Counted from the first letter of the stretch, positions 9,482 through 18,231 are shown. The stretch: DNA of 64,000 nucleotides from Pseudothermotoga hypogea DSM 11164 = NBRC 106472 (GCF_000816145.1 NZ_CP007141.1:1736001-1800000); one strand, 5' to 3'. Numbers and translations are program-made. Notes: generated by a model not told the origin, from the sequence alone.

Positions 9482-11625
9482 ACGACTGAGCTGTGAGGCT
9501 GCGCCACGTAGACGTAACCCACGTGAACCGGTTCGTCCAGAAAATCATCTGGACTCTCTTTTGACGTATCAACAACTCTGTACCAGCTTTTTCCATGCAG
9601 ATATGGAAGAACGAATCTCAAAGGCTCTCTCCACTGGTTCAAAATAACGTAGATGTCGTCATCCTGCTCGCCATTTCCCACATCGCCACTGATCATGAAG
9701 GCGATCGAGTGTGAATGGTAAGAAAAATCTGGCTCGAAAGGCCTCACCCCATGCCATGTGAGGTCAGGAATGCCACGACTCGTAGCTTGTCCTGTAAAGA
9801 AATGTTCCCTTCTCAACGCCGGGTGCAACTTTCTGAACTCAATCATCTTCTGAAAGAATCGGAATATGTCCGCATGCTTTTCCTTCAACGTCCAGTCAAG
9901 CCACGTGGTTTCATCGTCATGGCAGTAAGCGTTGTTGTTGCCCTTCTGTGTTCTGTACATCTCGTCACCCATCAGAATCATAGGTGTGCCGTGCGAAACC
10001 ATGAGTATGACGACGAAGTTCTTCACCTGTTGTTTTCTGATTCTGTTGATCTGTGGATCGTCCGTTTCACCTTCAACTCCGTAGTTATAGCTGAAATTCT
10101 CATCGGCGCCGTCTCTGTTTCCCTCCCCGTTCGCCTCGTTGTGTTTGTAGCGATAGCTCACAAGATCTCTAAGAGTGAAACCATCGTGGCAGGTGACGAA
10201 ATTTATGCTCGCGTGCGGCGATCTACCGGCGTACAAATCAGCACTACCGGCGATGCGCGTTGCCAGCTCCACGACGGTTCCCTCGTCACCTCTCACGAAT
10301 CGTCTCACCACGTCTCTGTACTTTCCGTTCCACTCCGCCCATCCCTCCGGGAACTGACCCAAGAAGTATCCTCCCGCCGCATCCCAACCCTCCGCTATGA
10401 GTTTCAAATCGTGCAATATCGCGTCTTCGGAGATGTCTTTCAGAAGTGAGAAATCTCCGATCCACTTTCCGTCCGGAGTTCTACCTAAGATAGCGGCCAA
10501 ATCGAATCTGAAACCATCAACGTGCATTTCGGTAGCCCAGTATCTCAGGCTGTCTATGATCATCTCCTTGACAACTGGATGGTTGCAATTCAGGGTGTTT
10601 CCACAACCCGAATAATTCAGATAACGTCTCTTGTTCTTTGGATCGAGCATGTAGTAGATCTCGTTGTCTATGCCTCTGAAGCAGAGCGTGGGACCCAGCT
10701 CGTTCCCTTCACCCGTGTGGTTGTAAACGACATCGAGTATGACCTCAAATCCGTGCTTATGCAGTTCTTTCACCAAATCCTTGAACTCAAAGACCTGTTC
10801 GCCCAACTTCACGCCAGTTGAATAGTTGCCTGTGACCGCAAAGAAACCGAGTGGATTGTATCCCCACATGTCTTTCAGACGTCTTCCCGTATATGGATTG
10901 ATGTTCGTGTTCGAATCCACTGAAAACTCGAAAACGGGCATCAACTCAATGGTCGTAACTCCAAGTTCTTTGAGATGATCGAGTTTCTCGGTAAGCCCGC
11001 GATAAGTGCCTGGATGTTTCACTTTGGATGTTGGACTGATCGTGAAGAAACGAACGTGCATTTCGTAAATGATGGTGTCTTTCCACGGAATTTTGGGTCT
11101 TCTATCGTTTTCCCAATCGTATTTCGAATCGTCTATGACGATAGACTTGGCTGGACTCTGTGCCGAGTCGAGTGTTGAAAAAGAAAGATCCTTTTCAGCA
11201 GACTCCCTGTCGTAGCCGTAAATGTAATCTTCTTCCCAATCGATGGAAGAAGAAATTGCCTTGGCGTAAGGATCGAAGAGCAGTTTGTTGACGTTGAATC
11301 TTTTTCCATTCAACGGATCGTATTCGCCATCGATGCGCCAGCCGTAGTACTGACCATGACCAACACCGTAAACATAGATGTGCCAGATATCGCCGGTTCT
11401 GTTTCTGATGGGATCCAGCACGAACCTGTGAGAAGGTTTTTCATCGTAATGGTTTTGGTAGAGCTCGAGAATCACCCTCCTACCATTTCTGCTGAAGATG
11501 GCAAAATTAACACCGCTGTCGTCCGGTGTTGCACCAAGTTTTGGATAGCCACGTTTCGTCTTTAGACGAACATCACTGCCTGGATTCATGTTTGAGTGAT
11601 AACCTCCGTAAGTTGACAGTCTCAC
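9466..11625 (-). CDS. glgX: Glycogen debranching enzyme, isoamylase/GlgX type
   Basis: Hydrolyses alpha-1,6 branch linkages in glycogen or limit dextrins in the cytoplasm. About 719 residues, the usual length. An N-terminal CBM48-like domain (YPKLGATPDDSGVNFAIFS) precedes a GH13 barrel. Visible GH13 regions are DVVYNHTGEG, GFRFDLAAILG (Asp nucleophile), LIAEGWDAAGGY (acid/base Glu) and FVTCHDGFTL. A downstream Met in the context SNMNPGSDV is an alternative start 12 codons in. The interrupted small gene upstream ends three bases after this frame begins, so the two were probably one transcript before the insertion. Confidence 0.92.
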   Translation of the reverse strand: MRLSTYGGYHSNMNPGSDVRLKTKRGYPKLGATPDDSGVNFAIFSRNGRRVILELYQNHYDEKPSHRFVLDPIRNRTGDIWHIYVYGVGHGQYYGWRIDGEYDPLNGKRFNVNKLLFDPYAKAISSSIDWEEDYIYGYDRESAEKDLSFSTLDSAQSPAKSIVIDDSKYDWENDRRPKIPWKDTIIYEMHVRFFTISPTSKVKHPGTYRGLTEKLDHLKELGVTTIELMPVFEFSVDSNTNINPYTGRRLKDMWGYNPLGFFAVTGNYSTGVKLGEQVFEFKDLVKELHKHGFEVILDVVYNHTGEGNELGPTLCFRGIDNEIYYMLDPKNKRRYLNYSGCGNTLNCNHPVVKEMIIDSLRYWATEMHVDGFRFDLAAILGRTPDGKWIGDFSLLKDISEDAILHDLKLIAEGWDAAGGYFLGQFPEGWAEWNGKYRDVVRRFVRGDEGTVVELATRIAGSADLYAGRSPHASINFVTCHDGFTLRDLVSYRYKHNEANGEGNRDGADENFSYNYGVEGETDDPQINRIRKQQVKNFVVILMVSHGTPMILMGDEMYRTQKGNNNAYCHDDETTWLDWTLKEKHADIFRFFQKMIEFRKLHPALRREHFFTGQATSRGIPDLTWHGVRPFEPDFSYHSHSIAFMISGDVGNGEQDDDIYVILNQWREPLRFVLPYLHGKSWYRVVDTSKESPDDFLDEPVHVGYVYVAQPHSSVVLIGR

Positions 11626-11822
11626 AGTGGTAAAGCGAAGACATCGACCAAGTAGCGCCTCACAGCTTTCAAGTGGGCTTCGCTCAGTTCAAGCAGATCC
11701 GATTTGACTTTGTATAAGCGCATCTTCCGCTTGCTCTCCTCTGGATAATCAACCAACCATCTGCTGATCAGAACGGACTCCATTGCGATGGTACCGTGAA
11801 ACTCAGGAAAACTCGCGATTAT
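11622..11822 (-). pseudogene. 3' part of a small secreted-protein gene split by IS605
   Basis: This holds the last 66 codons (IIASFPEFHGTIAMES to VFALPL) of a gene whose first part lies at 13558-13642. Joining the flanks across the IS gives MVIAMT-IIASF in one frame, a 96-residue protein with a signal peptide. Family not recognised. It lies directly upstream of glgX and ends in TGA overlapping the glgX region. Confidence 0.7.
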
Positions 11823-11960
11823 TTGACACTCCCAATTCCTTGAAGGGGATGGGATTCTTAGCAGCTCTTTAGGCTGCCTTCCATGGAGCATTTGATACTC
11901 CATGGCCACAGAGGTGCGGTTTAAACCTTACACCTCTGACGGGTGCCAATCCCGCTACTA
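11823..11960 (-). ncRNA. Probable omega (re) RNA of TnpB
   Basis: In IS605-type elements the guide RNA of TnpB is made from the 3' end of tnpB and the right end of the element. Here that region holds GGCAGCC...GCTGC and CCCATCCCC...GGAATTGGG hairpins, both kept in the second copy. The guide would be the flank read after TCAA, beginning ATAATCGCGAGTTTTC. The 5' end is not defined; the call rests on family knowledge. Confidence 0.4.
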
Positions 11961-13086
11961 CTTGGAACTTCTTCCCAAGATACCTCTGCCAGATGTTTAT
12001 CGCTCCTACTCCGTCCCTGTGATAACTAAATCCACAACTTTTACACTCATAGTTGCGACCAACCGCATGATTCTTGCTACCACATACAGGACAGACCTGA
12101 CTCGTATATTCTTCTGAAGCAAGTTTCACTTCAATTCCCAGTAGCTGTGCTTTGTAGGTTGTCATGTCCACCATCTTTCTGAAACACCACTGATGAACTT
12201 TTTGATTAAAGTTATCGTTCCCTTCTACACGCTCTCGAATGTTTGTGATATCACCAATTACAATAGTCCCATACCCTTTCTGTAAACACATCTTAAGAAA
12301 GTTGCTTGCTATCTTGTGCAGTATGTCCGTTATTTGATGCTTTGTTCGTTTCAGCATTCGCTGCTTTGCTTTTAGCAGTTTTCTATACCTCTTGGAACCT
12401 TTCTTGCATTTGCTTAACGTTTGCTGAAAGTCTGCCAACTTCTTGTTGCGATATCTGATTAGACTGTTGAGAATACCACCGTGATACGAAATCACTTCAG
12501 AGCCATCAAAGCAAGTTATTGGACGAAGTATGCCAAGGTCTACAGACATAACTTCAACAGACTGTTTCTTCTTATGCTCATTCTTCACCTCTATTGCAAG
12601 GTGAAGATAATATTTCTCAGCCTCATACACAAGTCTTACTTGCCTAATTGTTGTACCGGCTGGCAGTGTCGTTTGTATCAAAATTGGCTCCTGACTACTA
12701 CCCATTGAAAGTCTCAGAACCCCTTCTGGTGAAAGTTTTATAGCAGTATCTTTCCAGATGAACGGCATAAACCTTTTCTTCTTATGTGGTGGTCTCAACT
12801 GTGGGTTTGTCTTGACTGCAGTAAAGTAACTGTTAAGCGCCTGAAAGTATTGCTGAACTATAGCCTGTTTGGAATGGGTATGGATATTGATAGTGCTACT
12901 CCAGCGCAGGATATATTTTTGTGCTGCTCCTGGTGAAAGCCAGAAACCTTTCTTGCTTTTTACTTTTTTGACCAGCGACATGGTTTTGTTGTAGATTCGA
13001 CCAGCGAGCCTGTTCAGTTCAGAACACAGAGGATACAATTCTCTCGGAACAGGCACTTTATAAGTTCTGACTATATATCTTGACAT
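11869..13086 (-). CDS. tnpB: TnpB RNA-guided nuclease of IS605
   Basis: RNA-guided DNA endonuclease that helps retain the element after excision. About 405 residues. The RuvC-I Asp is in MSVDLGILRP, RuvC-III in HRDGVGAINIW, and a CPVC...CKSC zinc finger lies between. RuvC-II reads TIVIGDITNI, with Gly where many TnpB proteins have the catalytic Glu; an acidic pair occurs later in SEEYTSQVC and could substitute. I start at the ATG at 13086 (MSRYIVRTYK), as the second copy does; the longer frame to 13158 runs inside tnpA. The start overlaps the 3' end of tnpA. Confidence 0.93.
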   Translation of the reverse strand: MSRYIVRTYKVPVPRELYPLCSELNRLAGRIYNKTMSLVKKVKSKKGFWLSPGAAQKYILRWSSTINIHTHSKQAIVQQYFQALNSYFTAVKTNPQLRPPHKKKRFMPFIWKDTAIKLSPEGVLRLSMGSSQEPILIQTTLPAGTTIRQVRLVYEAEKYYLHLAIEVKNEHKKKQSVEVMSVDLGILRPITCFDGSEVISYHGGILNSLIRYRNKKLADFQQTLSKCKKGSKRYRKLLKAKQRMLKRTKHQITDILHKIASNFLKMCLQKGYGTIVIGDITNIRERVEGNDNFNQKVHQWCFRKMVDMTTYKAQLLGIEVKLASEEYTSQVCPVCGSKNHAVGRNYECKSCGFSYHRDGVGAINIWQRYLGKKFQVVAGLAPVRGVRFKPHLCGHGVSNAPWKAA

Positions 13087-13460
13087 TCTTCGATGTACCT
13101 CCTGATAGTCTCTTCTGAAACCGTTCCTGCTGAGCCAACATAATATGTTCTGCTCCATAATCCTTCCTTTGTTCTTAGATGTGGAAACTTCTCAAGAAGT
13201 TTTTTAGAAGACACTCCTTTAAACAAATTGGCTATTTGAGCTGGGGATAAGCGCGGTGGTGCTGAAACAAAAAGATGGACATGGTCTGGCTGAACTGATA
13301 GAGATAGGACTTCAATCCCATGTTTTTTGGCGATTTCAAAAATAAGTTTCTCGAGCTCTTGCCTAACGCTATCTACCAGAATCTTTTTGCGGTATTTAGG
13401 TATCCACACAAAATGATAGTTCAAATTATAAAGACTCCATCTTGTTTTTCTTAATTGCAT
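13071..13460 (-). CDS. tnpA: TnpA Y1 HUH transposase of IS605
   Basis: Single-strand transposase that cuts and rejoins the ends of the element. About 129 residues from the Met of MQLRKTRWSLYN. The HUH motif is PDHVHLF, and the probable catalytic Tyr is in ETIRRYIEEC near the C-terminus. All features of an active Y1 transposase are in place, so this copy may be mobile and could move the tnpA-less copy in trans. A longer frame to 13478 exists but homologues begin near the chosen Met. Confidence 0.93.
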   Translation of the reverse strand: MQLRKTRWSLYNLNYHFVWIPKYRKKILVDSVRQELEKLIFEIAKKHGIEVLSLSVQPDHVHLFVSAPPRLSPAQIANLFKGVSSKKLLEKFPHLRTKEGLWSRTYYVGSAGTVSEETIRRYIEECQDI

Positions 13461-13557
13461 AGCTTTCACCCTATACAATTATAACACATGCTAATAACGA
13501 ACAAGCTCCTTACCCATCCCCTGAAGGGGAAGGGCTTGCAGAACACTATTTTCTGTC

Positions 13558-13642
13558 ATGGCGATGACCATGGAAAGTTCGCTGGCGAAAGACGTTACCG
13601 CGACCAGAAGTACCAACATCACGATACCAGCCAACCTCTTCA
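13558..13642 (-). pseudogene. 5' part of the secreted-protein gene split by IS605
   Basis: GTG start at 13642 with GGGAGGTGAGGTT upstream. The 28 codons read KRLAGIVMLVLLVAVTSFASELSMVIAM in two halves, a signal peptide with an AS-E cleavage region. The element was inserted at the ATGACA after this point. With its promoter intact, the stub is probably still transcribed and would read into the IS. Confidence 0.7.
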
Positions 13643-13680
13643 CAACCTCACCTCCCGAGGATGAATCTCCCTTTGATCTT

Positions 13681-13710
13681 ATTATAGTACGACCATGTTA
13701 GTTCGATCAA
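13681..13710 (-). promoter_or_regulatory. Promoter of the interrupted secreted-protein gene
   Basis: Reading leftward, TTGATC (13710-13705), 18 bp and TATAAT (13686-13681), about 40 bp upstream of the GTG at 13642. It may now drive antisense-free transcription into the IS and possibly glgX. Confidence 0.65.
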
Positions 13711-13829
13711 ACAACACGACTGACGAGTAATACTCACTTCTGTTGGCTTTTACCCGCCTTTCTGAGAAAGTCAGTGAATCGTTGTAAAATCGTTCTGTCA
13801 ACATTGAAGAGGTTGTGGGAGGCGGCTCT

Positions 13830-15044
13830 ATGATCGAAACGATCCTCTTGAGTGTGCTCATCGTCAGAACGACTTGGCGAATCTTTTTAGAAGTTCTGAA
13901 CTTGCTCCACTCGACCAGCCCTCAGGTTGAGATCCCAGAGGTACTGAAAGACAAGCTCACACCGGAACTGCTCGAAAAATCCAAGCAGTATCTCAAAGAT
14001 AGGACGAAGCTGAGAATACTCTCTGAAACAACACAACTCGTCGTGACGATCTATCTCGTCTTGCAAGGCTTTCCTCGGCTGGAGCGATTGTTTCTTGCGT
14101 ATTCTCCACTGCTTCAAGCCTTTCTCTTCTTCGGTGCGCTCGGTACGATCTTCTACCTCGTGAACCTGCCTTTCAGACTCTATTCGATCTTCGTGATCGA
14201 AAACAAATACGGCTTCAACACGGCGACGAAAAGAACATTCCTCAGGGACCAAACTATAGCAGTTTCGCTCATCCTTGTGTTTTCCGCGCTCCTGATACCT
14301 GTTTTGCTTTGGTTGTTGAAACACCAAGTTTGGTGGTGGCAGGCGTCGATCTTGACCTTTGGCTTCATACTGTTCTTCTGGTTCATCCAGCCAACGCTCA
14401 TCGCACCGTTGTTCTACAAGTTCACAGAGCTCGAGGACGAAGGTCTGAAAAAAAGAATAAAAGAGCTCATCGAAAGATCTTCTGCGAAAATCCCAAAGAT
14501 CTACGTGATGAACGCCTCGAAGAGGACAAAGAAGCAGAACGCTTACGTGACTGGCATTGGAAGATCTCGAAGACTGGTCCTCTACGACACGATCATGAAC
14601 TATCCTTCCGACGAACTGCTCGCCGTGGTCGCGCACGAACTCGGGCACCACGTGAAGAAACACATTCAAAAGAACGTGATCCTGTTCTCAATCTACGCAA
14701 CGATCTTGTTGTATCTGATGAATTTTGTCTACCAACACATCTTGAAGACCAACGCCTTCGACGTTCAAAGACCTCACACGATCTTCGTGTATTCTTTTCT
14801 CTTCGTTTCGACCATATCCTACTTTTTGGAGCCTCTCGTGAACTACCTTTCGAGGAAGATGGAATACGAGGCCGACCTATTCTCTGTAGAACTCTTGAAA
14901 AACCCTGCAGCTATGATCTCTGCACTGAAGAGGTTGGTGAAGGAAAATCTTTCTAATGCCAATCCACACCCACTCTACAAAGTCTGGTACTACAGCCACC
15001 CCGCACCCGAGGAGAGGATAAGGGCGTTGAGTCAGGTTCAGTGA
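13830..15044 (+). CDS. M48 (Ste24/CAAX protease-like) membrane metalloprotease
   Basis: A membrane zinc protease of the Ste24 type, in bacteria thought to act in membrane-protein quality control. About 404 residues. Several hydrophobic segments are visible (FLFFGALGTIFYLVNLPF, VSLILVFSALLIPVLLW, ILTFGFILFFWFI). The zinc motif HELGHHVKKH holds the catalytic Glu, and the third ligand is in MEYEADLFSV. The ATG at 13830 is preferred because GGGAGG lies seven bases upstream; the longer frame starts inside that site. Confidence 0.92.
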   Translation: MIETILLSVLIVRTTWRIFLEVLNLLHSTSPQVEIPEVLKDKLTPELLEKSKQYLKDRTKLRILSETTQLVVTIYLVLQGFPRLERLFLAYSPLLQAFLFFGALGTIFYLVNLPFRLYSIFVIENKYGFNTATKRTFLRDQTIAVSLILVFSALLIPVLLWLLKHQVWWWQASILTFGFILFFWFIQPTLIAPLFYKFTELEDEGLKKRIKELIERSSAKIPKIYVMNASKRTKKQNAYVTGIGRSRRLVLYDTIMNYPSDELLAVVAHELGHHVKKHIQKNVILFSIYATILLYLMNFVYQHILKTNAFDVQRPHTIFVYSFLFVSTISYFLEPLVNYLSRKMEYEADLFSVELLKNPAAMISALKRLVKENLSNANPHPLYKVWYYSHPAPEERIRALSQVQ

Positions 15045-15055
15045 CTACACAGTGG

Positions 15056-15061
15056 TATAAT
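15056..15061 (+). promoter_or_regulatory. Possible -10 element of the restriction-modification operon
   Basis: GGTATAAT lies about 60 bp upstream of the methyltransferase start. No good -35 box is visible at the right distance (TTCAGT is the best match), so the promoter may be weak or need an activator. Confidence 0.35.
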
Positions 15062-15120
15062 ACAGTTCGAAATTGGACGAATTCTTTGGTAAACTCATTG
15101 ATCGTACGCGGGGGGATCAC

Positions 15121-16380
15121 ATGGCCTGTTGGGCTAAGATCATAATTGCCGACAGTAGAAAAATGCCCGAGATAGCGGACGAGACGATAGGCTTGATAGT
15201 CACCTCGCCACCGTACTGGCATTTGAAGGACTACGGTGTCGAGGGACAGATAGGTTATGGACAAAGTTTGCACGAATATCTGAAGGATCTCTATCGGGTA
15301 TGGGAGGAATCGTACAGGGTGCTCAAACCGGGAAGAAGATTGTGTGTGAACATAGGCGATCAGTTCGCAAGATCGACCGTCTACGGCCGCTACAAGATCG
15401 TTCCGCTGCATGCCGAGGTGATCTCCCAGTGCGAACTGATAGGCTTTGACTACATGGGAGCCATAATCTGGCAGAAGAAAACCACGATGAACACCACTGG
15501 CGGTGCCACGATCATGGGATCTTATCCATATCCTCCCAACGGGATGATCGAGATAGACTACGAATACATACTCATTTTCAAAAAGCCTGGAAAGGAGGAA
15601 AAAGTCCCCGACGAAGTCAAAGAAATGTCGAAACTGAGCAAAGAAGAATGGAAAGAGTACTTTCAAGGACATTGGAGGTTCAACGGTGAAAAGCAGGTTG
15701 GCCACGAGGCGATGTTCCCGGAAGAACTACCACGCAGGCTCATAAAGATGTTCAGCTTCGTCGGAGACATCGTTCTGGACCCGTTCCTCGGCAGTGGAAC
15801 CACCGTGAAAGTTGCACTGAGTTTGAACAGGAACGTGATTGGCTACGAGATCAACAAAGAATTCCTGAACGTGATGAGAGAAAAGATCGGTTTAGAAAAC
15901 AGGTTGTTCACGTTGGGTGAAGTGCAGATATTGGAGAGAAAAGAAAAGATCAAGATTGACAGTGCGCACGAGTATGAGCCGACTGTAAAGGATGCAAGCC
16001 CACGAATCGATCCGAAAGAGCTTAGTTCTGGTGGAGAGAATCTTCACAAGGTTGTTGAAATCGTCGACGAAGAAACGATGAAGTTGGATAACGGTTTGTT
16101 GGTGAAGTTTTTGGGTGTCAAGGTGATCGAGAAAGAACGTACGATCGAATATCTGAAACGATACTTGTTGAAGAGAAACGTCTTTGTTGAGTTCGACGCA
16201 CCAAACTCGGTGTACGAAAAGTTTGTGGAAGCCTACGTTTACACCAAAAACAAGATATTCGTCAACACTCATCTGATCAAGTCCGGGATGGCTCTCGCGG
16301 ACAGAACCAAAGAGCATCGGTTCAAGAGAAGGTTCATCGAGATAGAGGAGGAAATAGAAAGTGCCAAAGAAAAGAGATAA
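15121..16380 (+). CDS. Beta-class DNA methyltransferase with SNase-like C-terminal domain
   Basis: Protects the host DNA of a type II restriction-modification system. The catalytic TSPPYW is near residue 28 and the AdoMet-binding DPFLGSGTT near residue 220, the beta-class order; TSPPYW favours N4-cytosine methylation. After residue 290 there is an extra domain (about 310-405): VVEIVDEETMKLDNG, LVKFLGVKVI, LKRYLLKRNVFVEF and NTHLIKSGMALAD follow the staphylococcal-nuclease fold pattern, but the SNase active-site Arg/Glu residues are not recognisable. I chose the ATG at 15121 with GGGGGG five bases upstream. It overlaps the endonuclease gene by 20 bp. Confidence 0.85.
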   Translation: MACWAKIIIADSRKMPEIADETIGLIVTSPPYWHLKDYGVEGQIGYGQSLHEYLKDLYRVWEESYRVLKPGRRLCVNIGDQFARSTVYGRYKIVPLHAEVISQCELIGFDYMGAIIWQKKTTMNTTGGATIMGSYPYPPNGMIEIDYEYILIFKKPGKEEKVPDEVKEMSKLSKEEWKEYFQGHWRFNGEKQVGHEAMFPEELPRRLIKMFSFVGDIVLDPFLGSGTTVKVALSLNRNVIGYEINKEFLNVMREKIGLENRLFTLGEVQILERKEKIKIDSAHEYEPTVKDASPRIDPKELSSGGENLHKVVEIVDEETMKLDNGLLVKFLGVKVIEKERTIEYLKRYLLKRNVFVEFDAPNSVYEKFVEAYVYTKNKIFVNTHLIKSGMALADRTKEHRFKRRFIEIEEEIESAKEKR

Positions 16381-17041
16381 GAAGCAATGGATTTTGAACG
16401 TGTCGTTGAACAGATGGGGACTGAACAAAAAGACCAAGGTGGGGCCTGTCTCGGAGTGGATTCGTCAATGTGCACCGAAATCCATGGAAGAGTGGAGACA
16501 ACATTACTTCGAAAAACTTAAACAGCATTTTCAGCGTGAGGCGAAAGAATATCTCGAGGAACTCGGAAAGGTACTCTACGAGAAAATCAAAGATGTCGTC
16601 CTCTCTGAGATAGGTAGCATCTCTCTGGATGACTGCGTGAAGTACATCGAGGATCTCGTGATCAAGAAGACCTTCGAAGGATACCAGAGGGAAATCGAAA
16701 CCGTCCATGGATTACTGGAAAAAAAACTCGAGATATCCATCCAACCGGCTCCAGACGAATGGGACAGGGGATACAACGTCGACTATTACATCGAGATCTC
16801 TGGTAAATGCATCGGTATCCAGATAAAACCTTTGTCTTACAAACAAGCACCAGAGTCGCACAAGTGGATTGAAAGCCAAAGGAAAGCCCATGAAGAATTT
16901 CAGAGCAGATATGGTGGCAAAGTGTTCACCGTGTTCTCCAGCGGCGAAAAAGGCGAAAAGAAATTGCATAACCCGGAGGTCATCGAAGAGATCAGAAGAG
17001 AAATAGAAAGACTCAAATCTTCTTCGAATTTCAACTCCTGA
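16361..17041 (+). CDS. Type II restriction endonuclease, MjaI-like
   Basis: The 226-residue protein resembles the MjaI restriction endonuclease family, whose prototype cuts at CTAG, in length and in its start (PKKRDKKQWILNVSLNRWGL). A PD-(D/E)xK-type core is visible: VDYYIEI followed by CIGIQIKP. A helical, charged N-terminal half (residues 40-130) precedes it. The ATG lies 20 bp inside the end of the methyltransferase gene, so the two are translated together; this coupling is standard for restriction-modification pairs. The family assignment is from memory of the family, and the specificity is inference. Confidence 0.7.
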   Translation: MPKKRDKKQWILNVSLNRWGLNKKTKVGPVSEWIRQCAPKSMEEWRQHYFEKLKQHFQREAKEYLEELGKVLYEKIKDVVLSEIGSISLDDCVKYIEDLVIKKTFEGYQREIETVHGLLEKKLEISIQPAPDEWDRGYNVDYYIEISGKCIGIQIKPLSYKQAPESHKWIESQRKAHEEFQSRYGGKVFTVFSSGEKGEKKLHNPEVIEEIRREIERLKSSSNFNS

Positions 17042-18092
17042 ACGAAGCTATTATCTCCACGATCCTTTCAGCCGAATGGCCATCTCCGTAAAGGTTCGCT
17101 GGGTACGGTACCTTTTCGTCCTCCAACAGCACATTTAACAGATCCTCCGCACTCGCGAGCTTGTTCCAACCCACTTCAACGAGCTCTCTCCAACCAGTGT
17201 CTGGCATCAAGATGATGGCACGTTTACCTGCGAAGTACGCTTCCTTTTGTAATCCCCCACTGTCCGTTATCACCTTCCAACACTTCTGCACAAGTCCCAT
17301 CAGATTGAGATAATCCAACGGCTCTACCACGATCATGTTCTTCAAATGATCTTGCAGGCCGAACTCCTTCACCCTGTTCCTCGTTCGCGGATGGATTGGA
17401 AAAACTATCTTGAACTTCTCCGCCACCTTTGCCAACGCGCGCAGAATCTTCTCCAAGATCTCTTTTCGATCCACGTTGAAATCCCTATGGAGCGTCAGCA
17501 CCAAGTAGTTATTCTCCTCGAGATTGAGCCTCTCCAGACAATCGTACTTGAAATGTTTCTCCATTTTCTTGTACAGATCGAACATGACATCTCCAACGAA
17601 GTGCACACCGTTTGTTATTCCCTCTTTTTTGAGATTCTCCACAGCCAACTGACTCGGACAGAGCAAGAGTTTGGAAACATGGTCGGTCAAGACCCTGTTT
17701 ATCTCCTCCGGCATGTCCTTGGGATGCTGCCTCACACCCGCTTCGACGTGCGCAACGGGTATTTTGAGCTTCGCACCCACTATCGCACCGGCCAAGGTGG
17801 TGTTCGTGTCTCCATAGACGACGATCATGTCTGGTCTTTCTTTCTCAACGATCTTTTCGAACTCGATCATGATCTTTCCCGTCATCTCTCCGTGCTTACC
17901 TGAACCGACGTTCAAGTTGTGATCGGGACTTCTTATTTTCAAAATTTCGAAGAACACGTCCGACATGTTGTAGTCGTAGTGTTGACCTGAGTGAACCAAG
18001 AGCTCTTGAACTCCTCGAACCTTGAACGCCTCGTGCAGCACTGCTTCCTTTATGATCTGTGGCCTCGCGCCGACCAGAGAAAGGACTTTCAA
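17031..18092 (-). CDS. wecB: UDP-N-acetylglucosamine 2-epimerase (non-hydrolysing)
   Basis: Interconverts UDP-GlcNAc and UDP-ManNAc for surface polysaccharide synthesis. About 353 residues. Family landmarks: KVLSLVGARPQIIK at the start, HSGQHYDYNMSD, VYGDTNTTLAG, HVEAGVR, and ITDSGGLQKEA near the C-terminus. I chose the TTG at 18092, seven bases after GGGGG, because homologues begin at KVLSLVGARP; the longer frame starts at 18134. The 3' end overlaps the convergent endonuclease gene by 11 bp. It may serve the polysaccharide locus at 27-45 kb. Confidence 0.92.
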   Translation of the reverse strand: MKVLSLVGARPQIIKEAVLHEAFKVRGVQELLVHSGQHYDYNMSDVFFEILKIRSPDHNLNVGSGKHGEMTGKIMIEFEKIVEKERPDMIVVYGDTNTTLAGAIVGAKLKIPVAHVEAGVRQHPKDMPEEINRVLTDHVSKLLLCPSQLAVENLKKEGITNGVHFVGDVMFDLYKKMEKHFKYDCLERLNLEENNYLVLTLHRDFNVDRKEILEKILRALAKVAEKFKIVFPIHPRTRNRVKEFGLQDHLKNMIVVEPLDYLNLMGLVQKCWKVITDSGGLQKEAYFAGKRAIILMPDTGWRELVEVGWNKLASAEDLLNVLLEDEKVPYPANLYGDGHSAERIVEIIASFRS

Positions 18093-18231
18093 AAGATCAC
18101 CCCCGAAGTCGAACATGCAAAGAGGATCTCTCAAATTGCCTCCAGATTGATTTTACAGGATGTCATACCATCCAGAGTGTTCTTCTGTTGTATATTAATC
18201 TTGAAACCACTTGCGAGAAGGAGGGGTCGCG

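Larger units (their letters stand above)
11823..13552 (-). mobile_element. IS200/IS605-family insertion sequence, complete copy
   Basis: A 1730-bp element with tnpA and tnpB in the same direction. The ends were set by comparison with the second copy at 52650-53757: identity runs from TTGACACTCCC (right end, 11823) to the TGACAGAAAATAG junction (left end, about 13552). There are no terminal inverted repeats and no target duplication, as expected for this family. Small imperfect hairpins lie near both ends (CCCCTGAAGGGG near 13520; CCCAATTCC...GGGATGGGA near 11833). The base next to each junction is ambiguous because the flank and the element share an A. The right end finishes TCAA on the transposon strand, as in IS608. 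Confidence 0.9.

Noticed and set aside
15121-17041. Type I or III restriction system
   Set aside because: There is no specificity subunit and no helicase; two overlapping small genes fit type II.
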